This document shows, in pieces, positions 48,123-56,088 of a stretch of DNA of 64,000 bases. The DNA is taken from NCBI RefSeq assembly GCF_900116405.1, contig NZ_FPAQ01000001.1, positions 189,239 to 253,238 of the forward strand. Direction: 5' to 3'. The notes beneath the pieces are model-generated. The model was not told where the DNA came from, did not search any database, and saw nothing but the letters and a program-made list of their open reading frames with translations. Origin of the DNA: Halomonas saccharevitans (GTDB lineage Bacteria > Pseudomonadota > Gammaproteobacteria > Pseudomonadales > Halomonadaceae). Made by a program: the position numbers and the translations under genes. How positions within the stretch are numbered: position 1 is the first letter of the stretch; every line of letters starts with the position of its first letter.

Positions 48123-49477
48123 GCGCGCCGCATGCCAACGCTCGGAGCCTCGAGATCCTCAAGCCAGCAGGGCTCGAGGTGGCCCTGCGACTCGAGCAGG
48201 CGCCCGAGCTTGCCAAGGCGCTGCTCGGGGCGATGCCCGGCTGGCCGCTCGAAGCCGTGCAGGCCGCCCGCTCTTTGTGCCCTGCACCCTCGGAAGAGGC
48301 GCTCACCGCCTGGCGGGAAGCCAACGGCTATGCCCAGGCGGTGCCGGGGCGCGCGCATCCCCGTCGGCTCTCCGGCCCCGCCACCGCGGCGGCCAGCCTG
48401 ATCGCCGACCTGATCGACCGGCTGCTCGAGTCGAGGCCCCACCAGAGCGGCCTGCACTGCGCCGCCGTGGAGATCGGCGGTCGGCTGGTGCTCTTTCCCG
48501 CCACCCATCGGTCGGGCAAGAGCCTGCTCAGCGCCGCCTTCGCCGCCGCCGGCTATCGCGTCTTCGCCGCCGCCGGCTATCGCGTCTTCGCCGACGACGT
48601 ACTGATGCTTAGCGACGATGAGGGGGACAAGGGAGGCGACAAGGACGGGAGCAGGGGCCAAGGCCGCGCGCCGGGAGAATCAATGGGAAAGCCAATGGGC
48701 GAGGCGCTGGGCATCGCCCCCCGACTGCGCCTGCCCTTGCCGTCGCACCTCCCTGCCGACCTGGCGGCGTTCATCACCGCCCACGACGGCGTCTCGGATG
48801 AGCGTTATCACTATCTGGCCCTGAGCGACGACCGCCTCGCCGGCCACGGCGAGCGGCTTCCCATCGGCGCCATCGTGATGCTTGACCGCGTCCCCGGGAC
48901 GCCGGCCCCGAGCCTGACGCGCCTCTCCCCTGGCGACGGCTTGTTACGACTGCTGGGCCAGAGCCTCGCCGGTGACGCGCACGATCCCGGGCGACTGGTC
49001 GAGCGGCTGCTGCCGATGATGCGGGGCCTGCCGTGCCGGTTGCTATGCTACGACGACCCAAAAGCGGCCGTCGAGCGGGTGGTGGCGGGACTGGCCGATG
49101 CTGAACGGGGTGAGGCGGGGCTGATCGACTCGCCCCTGGATGAGGCCGGCCGGTGCCCGCCCGCTGGGGCCACAGAGCGCGCATCGGCCATCGGCGTCCC
49201 GGGCGCGGCCTGGCGTCGCCGGCCGGTCGAGGCGGAGTACCCGCTGGGCGAGGAGCACTTCCTGGTCGATCCCCGGGGCGGAGTGCATCGCTTGAGCGCC
49301 GTGGCCGCCGGCATCTGGCGCCTGCTGGAGCTCGACGCCCTGAGCCTGTCTGAGGTGGTGGCGCTGCTGGCCGAGCGCTTCCCCACGGTCGAGTCCGCAC
49401 GGCTTGCCCGGGACGTGGCGCGGCTCTTCGACGACCTGGCGGCGGCCGAGCTGATTGCGCCCGATGTCGAGCGCTGA
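48119..49477 (+). CDS. HprK-like kinase fused to a PqqD-like domain
   Basis: 452 residues. The middle part resembles the HPr kinase core: a P-loop-like ATHRSGKSLLSAAF (about residues 131-145), then the GYRVFADDVLML segment where HprK has its catalytic acidic residues. The C-terminal ~75 residues (from about 375: EEHFLVDPRGGVHRLSAVAAGIWRLLE, later RDVARLFDDLAAAELI) look like a PqqD-type peptide-recognition domain. A perfect 24-bp tandem duplication lies between P-loop and acidic motif and adds 8 residues. An acidic, Gly-rich insert follows near residues 165-190. GTG start overlaps the exported His/Ser-rich gene. HprK-like kinases with PqqD-type domains are known in some peptide-modification systems; a Ser kinase for the neighbour is inference. 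Confidence 0.72.
   Translation: MSAPHANARSLEILKPAGLEVALRLEQAPELAKALLGAMPGWPLEAVQAARSLCPAPSEEALTAWREANGYAQAVPGRAHPRRLSGPATAAASLIADLIDRLLESRPHQSGLHCAAVEIGGRLVLFPATHRSGKSLLSAAFAAAGYRVFAAAGYRVFADDVLMLSDDEGDKGGDKDGSRGQGRAPGESMGKPMGEALGIAPRLRLPLPSHLPADLAAFITAHDGVSDERYHYLALSDDRLAGHGERLPIGAIVMLDRVPGTPAPSLTRLSPGDGLLRLLGQSLAGDAHDPGRLVERLLPMMRGLPCRLLCYDDPKAAVERVVAGLADAERGEAGLIDSPLDEAGRCPPAGATERASAIGVPGAAWRRRPVEAEYPLGEEHFLVDPRGGVHRLSAVAAGIWRLLELDALSLSEVVALLAERFPTVESARLARDVARLFDDLAAAELIAPDVER
48539..48586 (+). repeat. Perfect 24-bp tandem duplication inside the HprK-like gene
   Basis: The unit encoding FAAAGYRV occurs twice back to back (48539-48562 and 48563-48586) without a single mismatch, followed by TTCGCCGACGAC. 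It keeps the frame. In HprK proteins the P-loop and the acidic VADD-type motif are separated by about one such unit, so the second copy is an extra. The identity suggests a recent slippage event. Confidence 0.9.
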
Positions 49478-49520
49478 GCGCGGCGTTTCACCGTCGATTT
49501 TGCTGTCGGTGCCCCCGAAT

Positions 49521-49534
49521 CTGATCTGCGTCAA
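49521..49534 (+). promoter_or_regulatory. Upstream FNR/ANR-like box
   Basis: CTGAT-ctgc-GTCAA matches the ANR/FNR pattern TTGAT-N4-(A/G)TCAA at 9 of 10 positions when G is allowed. It is exactly 50 bases upstream of a second box, placing it near -91.5 relative to the predicted start. Confidence 0.5.
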
Positions 49535-49570
49535 TTCCCGCCGGCCCCTACTCCGGGGCCGGCGGAAAAC

Positions 49571-49584
49571 TTGATGCAGGTCAG
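49571..49584 (+). promoter_or_regulatory. FNR/ANR-like box at -41.5 of the small-protein promoter
   Basis: TTGAT-gcag-GTCAG. Its centre is 49577.5. A -10-like TAAAGT lies at 49607-49612, which puts +1 at A49619 and the box at exactly -41.5, the class II activation position of FNR/ANR. The ATG of the 38-residue protein follows at 49645 after GGGAGGA. Confidence 0.55.
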
Positions 49585-49644
49585 TTTGCGTCCCGTGATG
49601 CCGCGCTAAAGTGCATTCAACACATCGAGACGGGAGGACACACC

Positions 49645-49761
49645 ATGTACTTGGATGACGCCGTAATTTTCGGACTTGTTACCGTCGCGATGATGATCGC
49701 TTTCATGGGGGGCTGGATCGCGTTCATCGTTCGCGATCACCATCGCAAGAACAAGCACTGA
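49645..49761 (+). CDS. 38-residue single-helix membrane protein, CcoM-like
   Basis: Starts MYLDDAVIFG, followed by one membrane helix (about residues 8-29) and a basic end RDHHRKNKH. The pattern resembles CcoM, the small subunit first seen in the Pseudomonas stutzeri cbb3 oxidase structure; this comparison is from memory. The gene has a good GGGAGGA site, two FNR/ANR-like boxes upstream and a strong terminator downstream, all of which argue that it is real and oxygen-controlled. The other cbb3 genes are not in the window. Confidence 0.72.
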   Translation: MYLDDAVIFGLVTVAMMIAFMGGWIAFIVRDHHRKNKH

Positions 49762-49789
49762 TCCAGCCGCTTCACTAGTCGTCAGGGGA

Positions 49790-49838
49790 GGGGGGAGCTT
49801 TCCCCCCAGTAGCCGACCCACATGGGTCGGCTTTTTTT
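49790..49838 (+). terminator. Double hairpin with T run after the small membrane protein
   Basis: A G6A/TC6 hairpin (49790-49807) is followed by a second stem AGCCGACCC/GGGTCGGCT (49811-49819 with 49824-49832) and seven Ts (49832-49838). The second is a textbook rho-independent terminator. Confidence 0.88.
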
Positions 49839-49894
49839 CGTCTGTACGTCTCTCATCTCGGTGTCGCCGCTTCGCCTGCTGGTAGCCTGACGTC

Positions 49895-50635
49895 TTATCG
49901 CCGGGCAGTGGCATGGCCGGCGTCCTGCACCGACCAGCGGTCGGCCAGGGCGCGCATCACTCGTTCCGGGTACCAGGTCTTGCCGAGGCTACCGTTGTAG
50001 CGCGCCAGCGCTCGGGTCAGGTCGCCGCGCTCGACGGCCAGGTAGTGGGCCAGGATCGTGCAGCCGTAGCGCAGGTTGCGGTGCGGGTCTTTGAGGTCGT
50101 CGGCGGGAAGGCCCAGTTCGCGGACCCAGAACGGCATGATCTGCATCAGCCCGACGGCGCCGGCCGAGGAGACGGCCTGGGCCTGGAAGGCGCTCTCCAC
50201 CTGGATCACCGCCAGCACCAGCGAGGGCGACAGGCCCGCCAGGCGCGCCTCGTGGTGGACGCGGCCCAGCAGTTCCCGGCGACGGCCCTCATCCGGCACG
50301 TAGCGGGTGAGCCGCGGCGCCATGGCGTTCAGCCACTGGCGCGCCGCCCAGATATCGGCAGGCGAGGCGGGCGAGTCGCGTACGGCGTCGAGGGTGTCGC
50401 GCAGGCTGGCCGGCGTGGCCGGCAGGGCCCGCACGAAGGGGACTGGGTGGTCGGCGGCCTGGGCGTCGGTGGACAGGGCGGCCAGGAAGTCCCGGTCGCC
50501 CTGACCCAGGGCCGTCAGGGCCGGCAGGAGGCAGGCCGCCGCCAGGGCGGCGGCCCGATAGCGCCTAGATCGCGACCTTCGCGCGCAGGAAGTCGATGAT
50601 CTCCCCGGCCGGTACCATGGTGGCGTCACTGTCAC
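49895..50635 (-). CDS. Lytic transglycosylase (SLT domain)
   Basis: 246 residues. A basic N-terminus leads into a signal-like hydrophobic segment ([17 protein letters not shown], ~28-45). The SLT domain has the catalytic Glu in VIQVESAF, followed by [15 protein letters not shown] and [16 protein letters not shown]. It cleaves peptidoglycan between MurNAc and GlcNAc. The only available starts are GTG codons at 50635 and 50629, both inside the end of proS, so the overlap with proS is about 70 bases in another frame. Confidence 0.85.
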   Translation of the reverse strand: MTVTPPWYRPGRSSTSCARRSRSRRYRAAALAAACLLPALTALGQGDRDFLAALSTDAQAADHPVPFVRALPATPASLRDTLDAVRDSPASPADIWAARQWLNAMAPRLTRYVPDEGRRRELLGRVHHEARLAGLSPSLVLAVIQVESAFQAQAVSSAGAVGLMQIMPFWVRELGLPADDLKDPHRNLRYGCTILAHYLAVERGDLTRALARYNGSLGKTWYPERVMRALADRWSVQDAGHATARR

Positions 50636-52274
50636 GGCGTCCCTTGTATTCGAGTTCTTCCTTGTCCAGCCCCCGATCGCCGACGACCAGGCGGTGGGGA
50701 ATGCCCATCAGTTCATGGTCGGCGAAGCGCACGCCCGGGCGCAGGTCGCGATCATCCAGCAGCACCTCGAGGCCGGCGGCGGTGAGGGCCTGGTAGAGTC
50801 GCTCGGACTCCTCACGCACCCGCTGCGACTTGTGGGCGTTCATCGGCACCATGGCGACGTGGAAGGGCGCGATGGCGTCGGGCCAGATGATCCCGGCATC
50901 GTCGTGGTTCTGCTCGATGGCGGCGGCCACGACCCGGGTCACCCCGATACCATAGCAGCCCATCCAGGGGTGCACGGCGCGACCTTCGTCGCCCAGCACG
51001 GTGGCGTTCATCGCCTCGGAGTACTTCTGGCCGAGCTGGAAGACGTGGCCGACCTCGATGCCGCGCTTGATGGCGAGCTCGCCCTGACCGTCCGGCGAGG
51101 GGTCACCCTCCACCACGTTGCGCAGGTCGGCCACCTTGGGCAGCGCCACGTCGCGCTCCCAGTTGATGCCGAAGTAGTGCTGGCCGTCGACGTTGGCACC
51201 GGCGCCGAAGTCGCTCATCAGCGCCACGCTGCGATCGATGATGATCGGCATCTCGAGGTTCACCGGACCCAGCGAGCCCGGACCGGCCCCCACGGCGGCG
51301 CGAATCTCCTCCTCGGTGGCCATGGTCAGCGGGGCGGCCACCTCGGCGAGGTTCTCGGCCTTGACCTCGTTGAGCTCATGATCACCGCGCACCAGCAGGG
51401 CGACCAGGCCGCCCTCTGCGCCCTGGACCATCAGCGTCTTGATGGTCTTCTCGATGGGTAGGCCGTGCTGCTCGACCAGCGCCGCGATGGTCCTGGCATT
51501 GGGGGTGTCGACCAGGCGCAGTTCCTCGCTCGGGGCGGCGCGCTCGCCCTGGGGGGGCAGCGCTTCGGCCTTCTCCATGTTGGCGGCGTAGTCCGAGCCG
51601 GTGGAGAAGACGATGTCGTCCTCGCCGGAGTCGGCGAGCACGTGGAACTCGTGGGAGCCGGTGCCGCCGATGGCGCCGTTGTCGGCGATCACCGGGCGGA
51701 AGTCGAGCCCCAGGCGGGTGAAGATGCGCACGTAGGCGTCGTACATCGCCTGGTAGGTTTCCTTGAGCGAGGCCTCATCGACGTGGAAGGAGTAGGCGTC
51801 CTTCATGACGAACTCGCGGGAGCGCATCACCCCGAAGCGCGGCCGGATCTCGTCGCGGAACTTGGTCTGCACCTGGTAGAAGTTGGCCGGCAGCTGCTTG
51901 TAGCTGGCGATCTCCTTGCGGACCAGGTCGGTGATCACTTCCTCGTGGGTCGGACCGACGCAGTAGTCGCGGTCGTGGCGATCCTTGAGGCGCAGCAGCT
52001 CCGGGCCGTACTGCTCCCAGCGGCCGGACTCCTGCCACAGCTCCGCCGGCTGCACCGCGGGCATCAGCAGCTCCTGGGCGCCGGCACGGTCCATCTCCTC
52101 ACGCACGACGCGCTCGACCTTGCGCAGGGTCTTGAGCCCCATCGGCAGCCAGGTATAGAGGCCAGAGGTGAGGCGGCGGATCATGCCCGCGCGCAGCATC
52201 AGCTGGTGGCTGATGACCTCGGCGTCGGCAGGCGTTTCCTTGAGGGTGGCGATCAACAGTTGACTGGCGCGCAT
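50565..52274 (-). CDS. proS: Prolyl-tRNA synthetase
   Basis: 569 residues, the bacterial type (E. coli 572). Class II motifs: [70 protein letters not shown], and [13 protein letters not shown]. The middle part carries the YbaK-like editing insertion (about 220-400). The ATG at 52274 begins the standard [13 protein letters not shown] sequence. Confidence 0.97.
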   Translation of the reverse strand: MRASQLLIATLKETPADAEVISHQLMLRAGMIRRLTSGLYTWLPMGLKTLRKVERVVREEMDRAGAQELLMPAVQPAELWQESGRWEQYGPELLRLKDRHDRDYCVGPTHEEVITDLVRKEIASYKQLPANFYQVQTKFRDEIRPRFGVMRSREFVMKDAYSFHVDEASLKETYQAMYDAYVRIFTRLGLDFRPVIADNGAIGGTGSHEFHVLADSGEDDIVFSTGSDYAANMEKAEALPPQGERAAPSEELRLVDTPNARTIAALVEQHGLPIEKTIKTLMVQGAEGGLVALLVRGDHELNEVKAENLAEVAAPLTMATEEEIRAAVGAGPGSLGPVNLEMPIIIDRSVALMSDFGAGANVDGQHYFGINWERDVALPKVADLRNVVEGDPSPDGQGELAIKRGIEVGHVFQLGQKYSEAMNATVLGDEGRAVHPWMGCYGIGVTRVVAAAIEQNHDDAGIIWPDAIAPFHVAMVPMNAHKSQRVREESERLYQALTAAGLEVLLDDRDLRPGVRFADHELMGIPHRLVVGDRGLDKEELEYKGRRDSDATMVPAGEIIDFLRAKVAI

Positions 52275-52437
52275 GGGTCCGGGGTTTCCTCGAGCGGGGG
52301 CTTGTGCAGAAGCGGGTACGGGGCCGCACGGAGCGGCGACAATGACCCCGCATTGTACGGCCAACCCCGGTTGGCGGCAAAAGCCCGCTGGCAGGGCCCG
52401 TCGCGAGGGCCCGTCACGAGACTCGGCCCGCCGGGGC

Positions 52438-53310
52438 TCAGCGTCCCGGCAGGGCCTCGGGCCGGTAGCGCTCCAGCAGCGCCCAGAGGATCGCTGCGGT
52501 CTCGGCGTCGGGAAGGCCGCGGTAGTCGGCGGGGCGAAAGCGCATCTGGAAGGCGCGCAGCACCGCCCGGGTGGGCGGGTCGGCCTCGCCGGTGATCGCA
52601 AGGCCATAGCCCCAGGCCGCAAGCCCCTCCTGCAGGCGGGCAAGCGAGGGCGACTCGCCCTCGAAGCGGGTCCGCCAGCGGGCCACGGCGGAGGGCTCGG
52701 GCCAGGGCCCGATGCCGGCCTCATGCAGGCGCCGCCAGGGGAAGGCCGGACCAGGATCGATCTTGCGCATGGGGGCGATGTCGGAATGGGCCACCACGTT
52801 GGTGGCTTCGATGCCGTGGCGGTCGATGATGTCCCGGGACAGCGCGATTAGGGTGCTGAGCTGCTCCTCGGGGTAGGGCGCCCAGGCGATGGCACCTGCC
52901 CGGTCGGTCGCCAGGAGGCGCTCGACCTCGGCCGCGGTGCGATCCGGCCCGGCGTTGACGATCTCGATGCCGATGGAGCTGGCGTTGAGGTCCGAGCCTC
53001 CCTTCCAGCGGCTGGCGCCGGCGTGCCAGGCGCGCCGTGATTCATCCACCAGCTGGTAGACCCGACCCCTGGGCCCGCGCGGCAGCACGTAGTGGCTGCT
53101 GACGCGGGGGCCCGTCAGGGTGGCCAGCGCCTCGGCCTCGTCGCCGTCGGTGTAGTGCAGCACCAGGTGGCGGACCCGGCTGTTGTGGGAGGGCGCGACC
53201 TGGCTGTGGTCGACCGCGTAGCCCGCCCGGCGCTCCAGCGTCCCGGGGCCGGCACAGGCGCCCAGCATCAGCGTCAGGATGAGCAGAGGCAGCATCACAC
53301 GGTAGCGCAT
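52438..53310 (-). CDS. amiD: N-acetylmuramoyl-L-alanine amidase, AmiD-like lipoprotein
   Basis: 290 residues. A lipobox (LMLGAC, Cys near 19) predicts an outer-membrane lipoprotein. The amidase_2 domain has zinc ligands in [13 protein letters not shown] and [22 protein letters not shown]-terminal peptidoglycan-binding domain ([24 protein letters not shown]) follows. It cuts the stem peptide from murein fragments in the periplasm, upstream of AmpG import. Three bases separate it from the DUF3307 gene. Confidence 0.88.
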   Translation of the reverse strand: MRYRVMLPLLILTLMLGACAGPGTLERRAGYAVDHSQVAPSHNSRVRHLVLHYTDGDEAEALATLTGPRVSSHYVLPRGPRGRVYQLVDESRRAWHAGASRWKGGSDLNASSIGIEIVNAGPDRTAAEVERLLATDRAGAIAWAPYPEEQLSTLIALSRDIIDRHGIEATNVVAHSDIAPMRKIDPGPAFPWRRLHEAGIGPWPEPSAVARWRTRFEGESPSLARLQEGLAAWGYGLAITGEADPPTRAVLRAFQMRFRPADYRGLPDAETAAILWALLERYRPEALPGR

Positions 53311-53313
53311 GGC

Positions 53314-54069
53314 TCAGCCTCCCAGCGGCAGCAGGCGCACCAGCATGCCCAGCACCAGGGTCGTCGAGACGCTGAGCAGGGTGCCGAGCAGCACGTATTC
53401 GGTGAGCTTGCGGTCGCGGGTCTCGCGCAGGTCACCGAAGCGCAGCACCGACTTGGCGGCCAGCAGGAAGCCCACCGCGGTGAGCTGGTCCAGCAGCACC
53501 AGGGTCAGCACCAGCAGCCGTTCCAGCACGCCGATGCGCGCGCCGGCGCTGGCCAGGGTGCCGGTGTCCTCGAGCTCGGCGCTCCAGCGTCGCATGATCA
53601 GCGCGATGGCGATCGACAGCGGGCGCGTCACCAGCAGGTAGGCGGTGGCCACCCCCAGTACCGTCGGCGAGGCCAGCCAGGCGGCCAGCGTCTGCAGCGG
53701 GGCAAGGCTCTCCAGCCAGGCCAGCCAGAGGCCCGCCAGCACCAGCAGGTGGCCGGCCTGGTCGAGCAGGAACCAGCGCAGCTCGCCGGCCGGCAGCCGG
53801 GACTTGGCGAAGTCGATCAGCCAGTGGCTCGCGCCCACCGCGAGCGCGCCGAGCACCGCGGCGGCCGGCCCTCGTGACGCGTCGCCGGCGGCCACCAGCA
53901 GCACGCCTCCTGCGAGCAGGCCGTGCAGCAGGGCATGCAGCAGCAGGCGTGGGGAGCGCTGGTGCAGGCGGTAGCGCTCCTCCACCCAGCGCCTGGGCTG
54001 CAGCAGGAAGTCGCCCACCAGGTGGGCCAGCACCAGCGCCATGAGCAGCGAGAGGGCCTCGGGGCTCAT
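53314..54069 (-). CDS. DUF3307 multi-spanning membrane protein
   Basis: 251 residues with about six membrane helices. The start LMALVLAHLVGDFLLQPRRWVEER is the DUF3307 hallmark. The ATG overlaps the stop of the satD-like gene as ATGA, a pairing seen in many bacteria. The function is unknown. Confidence 0.88.
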   Translation of the reverse strand: MSPEALSLLMALVLAHLVGDFLLQPRRWVEERYRLHQRSPRLLLHALLHGLLAGGVLLVAAGDASRGPAAAVLGALAVGASHWLIDFAKSRLPAGELRWFLLDQAGHLLVLAGLWLAWLESLAPLQTLAAWLASPTVLGVATAYLLVTRPLSIAIALIMRRWSAELEDTGTLASAGARIGVLERLLVLTLVLLDQLTAVGFLLAAKSVLRFGDLRETRDRKLTEYVLLGTLLSVSTTLVLGMLVRLLPLGG

Positions 54070-54728
54070 GGCGTCGGACCTGATGTCGACGGTTCCCGGT
54101 CGTCGAGCCGCCGGCGCAGGTAGGCGAGGCTGTCGGAGAGCAGCGCCCAGCGCGCGGCCCGCAGGCGCTTGTGAACGCTGGGCTGGGAGATGCCCAGGCG
54201 TTCGGCGAGGGCCTGCTGGGAGACCGGCTGGGGAGTGTCATGGCCCAGGCTCAGTCCGACGACCTCGGCCGCATAGGGAGACCAGCCATCGAGCAGGTCG
54301 TCGATGAAGCGCAGCAGCAGGCCGAGCCCCTCGTCCTCGGCTTCGTCGAGCAGGGTCAGGGCCAGGTGGCCGGGAGTGCTCGAGAGCGCATCCAGGGCGC
54401 GCCCCGAGGCGATGAAGGTCTCGCCGTCGGCCTCGTTCATCCCTGGCTCCGCCGGTCCGACCGCCACGGCGATACGCGCATCCCAGCGCTGGTGGGGTTC
54501 CGAGTGCTCGATCAGCGCCGCCCGCAGGGTCACGGCGGCCTCCATGGCCGTCGCTGCACGGGGCAGGGCGAGCTGGAAGCCGTCGCCGCGGAAGCGCTCG
54601 CCGTGGCCGCCGTGGCGGGCCGCGAGCGTCGCCAGGGTATCCTCCAGCCGTCGGTAGAGCCGCGGCCGGTCGGCGACCTTGCGGGACTCGATCACGTCGC
54701 CGGTGAGCACGGCGATTCGTCTTGGCAT
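54066..54728 (-). CDS. SatD-family regulator-like protein
   Basis: 220 residues. The N-terminal half (IAVLTGDVIESRKV, then HGERFRGDGFQLAL) has the nucleotidyl-cyclase-like look of the SatD family, and the C-terminal part carries a helix-turn-helix (QQALAERLGISQPSVHKRLRAAR). ATG at 54728 is preceded by GGAGAG. First gene of the SatD-DUF3307 operon. Two 18-bp palindromic sites in its promoter region suggest autoregulation. SatD is named from the Streptococcus mutans sat operon; its role here is unknown. Confidence 0.85.
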   Translation of the reverse strand: MPRRIAVLTGDVIESRKVADRPRLYRRLEDTLATLAARHGGHGERFRGDGFQLALPRAATAMEAAVTLRAALIEHSEPHQRWDARIAVAVGPAEPGMNEADGETFIASGRALDALSSTPGHLALTLLDEAEDEGLGLLLRFIDDLLDGWSPYAAEVVGLSLGHDTPQPVSQQALAERLGISQPSVHKRLRAARWALLSDSLAYLRRRLDDREPSTSGPTP

Positions 54729-54788
54729 GGCGCACTCTCCGCAGGGCTCTACCGCCAGCATAGCCGTGGAGGCCTATAGTGCAACGTG

Positions 54789-54806
54789 ATAGCCCTTAAA
54801 GGCTAT
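54789..54806 (-). promoter_or_regulatory. Operator-like palindrome 1 of satD
   Basis: ATAGCCCTTAAAGGCTAT is palindromic at 16 of 18 positions. On the minus strand TATAGG (54773-54778) may be a -10 element, and the -35 would fall inside this site (TTTAAG, 54795-54800, spacer 16). Confidence 0.6.
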
Positions 54807-54817
54807 AAATTGGTTTT

Positions 54818-54835
54818 ATAGCGATTAAGGGCTAT
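54818..54835 (-). promoter_or_regulatory. Operator-like palindrome 2 of satD
   Basis: ATAGCGATTAAGGGCTAT is identical to the reverse complement of palindrome 1 at 16 of 18 positions. The centres are 29 bases apart, just under three helical turns, so bound dimers would lie near the same face of the DNA. Confidence 0.6.
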
Positions 54836-54850
54836 GGCAGGGCTTGTCTA

Positions 54851-54902
54851 GAAGAGCTTCCCAGAAGGGCTTCCCAGGAGGGCTTCCCAGGAGAACTTCA
54901 GA
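54851..54902. repeat. Four imperfect 13-bp tandem repeats
   Basis: Units GAAGAGCTTCCCA, GAAGGGCTTCCCA, GGAGGGCTTCCCA and a degenerate GGAGAACTTCAGA. They end 4 bases before the stop of the VWA gene (minus strand) and lie outside coding sequence. Confidence 0.8.
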
Positions 54903-54906
54903 ACGG

Positions 54907-56085
54907 CTAGCGAGCCAGCTCGCCCATGGCGCGCTCCAGCCCCGCCAGGGTCATGGGGTACATGCGATCCTCGATCAGCTCGCGGATCAGCCGGGTGGAG
55001 TGGGTCACTTCCCAGGCGCGCGGCGGGAGCGGGTTGAGCCAGACCAGGTGCGGGAAGGCAGCGACCAGGCGCTGGAGCCAGACGGCGCCTGCTTCGTCAT
55101 TCATGTGCTCGACGCTGCCGTAGCGATGGGTCAGCTCGTAAGGTGACATGGCGGCGTCGCCGACGATCACGACCTGATAATCGCTGCCGTAGGTGTGCAG
55201 CACGTCCAGCGTCGGGATGCGCTCGCTGCCGCGTCGCCGGTTGTCACGCCACAGTCCCTCGTAGGGGCAGTTGTGGAAGTAGAAGGACTCCAGGTGCTTG
55301 AACTCCGAGCGCGCCGCCGAGAAAAGCTCCTCGCAGGCCCGTACGTGGTCGTCCATGGAGCCGCCCACGTCGAGCAGCAGCAGCACCTTCACCGCGTTGT
55401 GGCGCTCCGGGCGCATGCGCACGTTGAGCAGGCCGGCATCCCGGGCGGTCTCGCGGATGGTCGCATCGATGTCGAACTCCTGTGCCGCCCCCTGGCGGGC
55501 GAACCGCCTGAGCCGGCGCAGGGCCATCTTGATGTTGCGCGTGCCGAGTTCGAGGCTGTCGTCGTAGTCGCGAAAGCGCCGCTCGTCCCACACCTTCACC
55601 GCGCGGCGATGCCGCGAGCCGTCCTGGCCGATGCGGATGCCCTCGGGGTTGTAGCCGTAGGCGCCGAAGGGGCTGGTGCCGCCGGTACCGATCCATTTGT
55701 TGCCGCCGGCGTGGCGCGCCTGCTGCTCCTCGAGGCGCTGCTTGAAGGTCTCGATCAGCGTCTCGAGTCCGCCCAGGGACTCGATCCTGGCCTTCTCCTC
55801 ATCGGAGAGCTGCTTCTCGAACTCGCGGCGCAGCCAGTCGTCGGGAATCATCGCCTCGATGGCGGCATCGAGGCTCGTGAGCCCCTCGAACCAGGCGGCG
55901 AAGGCGCGATCGAAGCGGTCGAAATGGCGCTCGTCCTTGACCATCACGGTGCGCGCCACCTGGTAGAAGGCCTCCATGTCGGCGAACACCACGCCGCGCT
56001 CGACCACCGCATGGAGGTCGAGCAGCTCGCGCAGCGAGACGGGCACCTCGTGGCGCTTGAGGGTCTCGAACAGGCCGATGAACAT
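54907..56085 (-). CDS. VWA-domain protein, CoxE-like, partner of MoxR
   Basis: 392 residues. The C-terminal von Willebrand A domain begins VKVLLLLDVGGSMDDHV, a MIDAS site (DxGxS), and continues LESFYFHNC and VVIVGDAAMSPYEL. The N-terminal part is helical and charged. No signal peptide. MoxR AAA+ ATPases and VWA proteins are often paired and help activate metal enzymes or cell-surface complexes. Three bases separate it from the moxR gene. The client is unknown. Confidence 0.88.
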   Translation of the reverse strand: MFIGLFETLKRHEVPVSLRELLDLHAVVERGVVFADMEAFYQVARTVMVKDERHFDRFDRAFAAWFEGLTSLDAAIEAMIPDDWLRREFEKQLSDEEKARIESLGGLETLIETFKQRLEEQQARHAGGNKWIGTGGTSPFGAYGYNPEGIRIGQDGSRHRRAVKVWDERRFRDYDDSLELGTRNIKMALRRLRRFARQGAAQEFDIDATIRETARDAGLLNVRMRPERHNAVKVLLLLDVGGSMDDHVRACEELFSAARSEFKHLESFYFHNCPYEGLWRDNRRRGSERIPTLDVLHTYGSDYQVVIVGDAAMSPYELTHRYGSVEHMNDEAGAVWLQRLVAAFPHLVWLNPLPPRAWEVTHSTRLIRELIEDRMYPMTLAGLERAMGELAR

Positions 56086-56088
56086 GGC

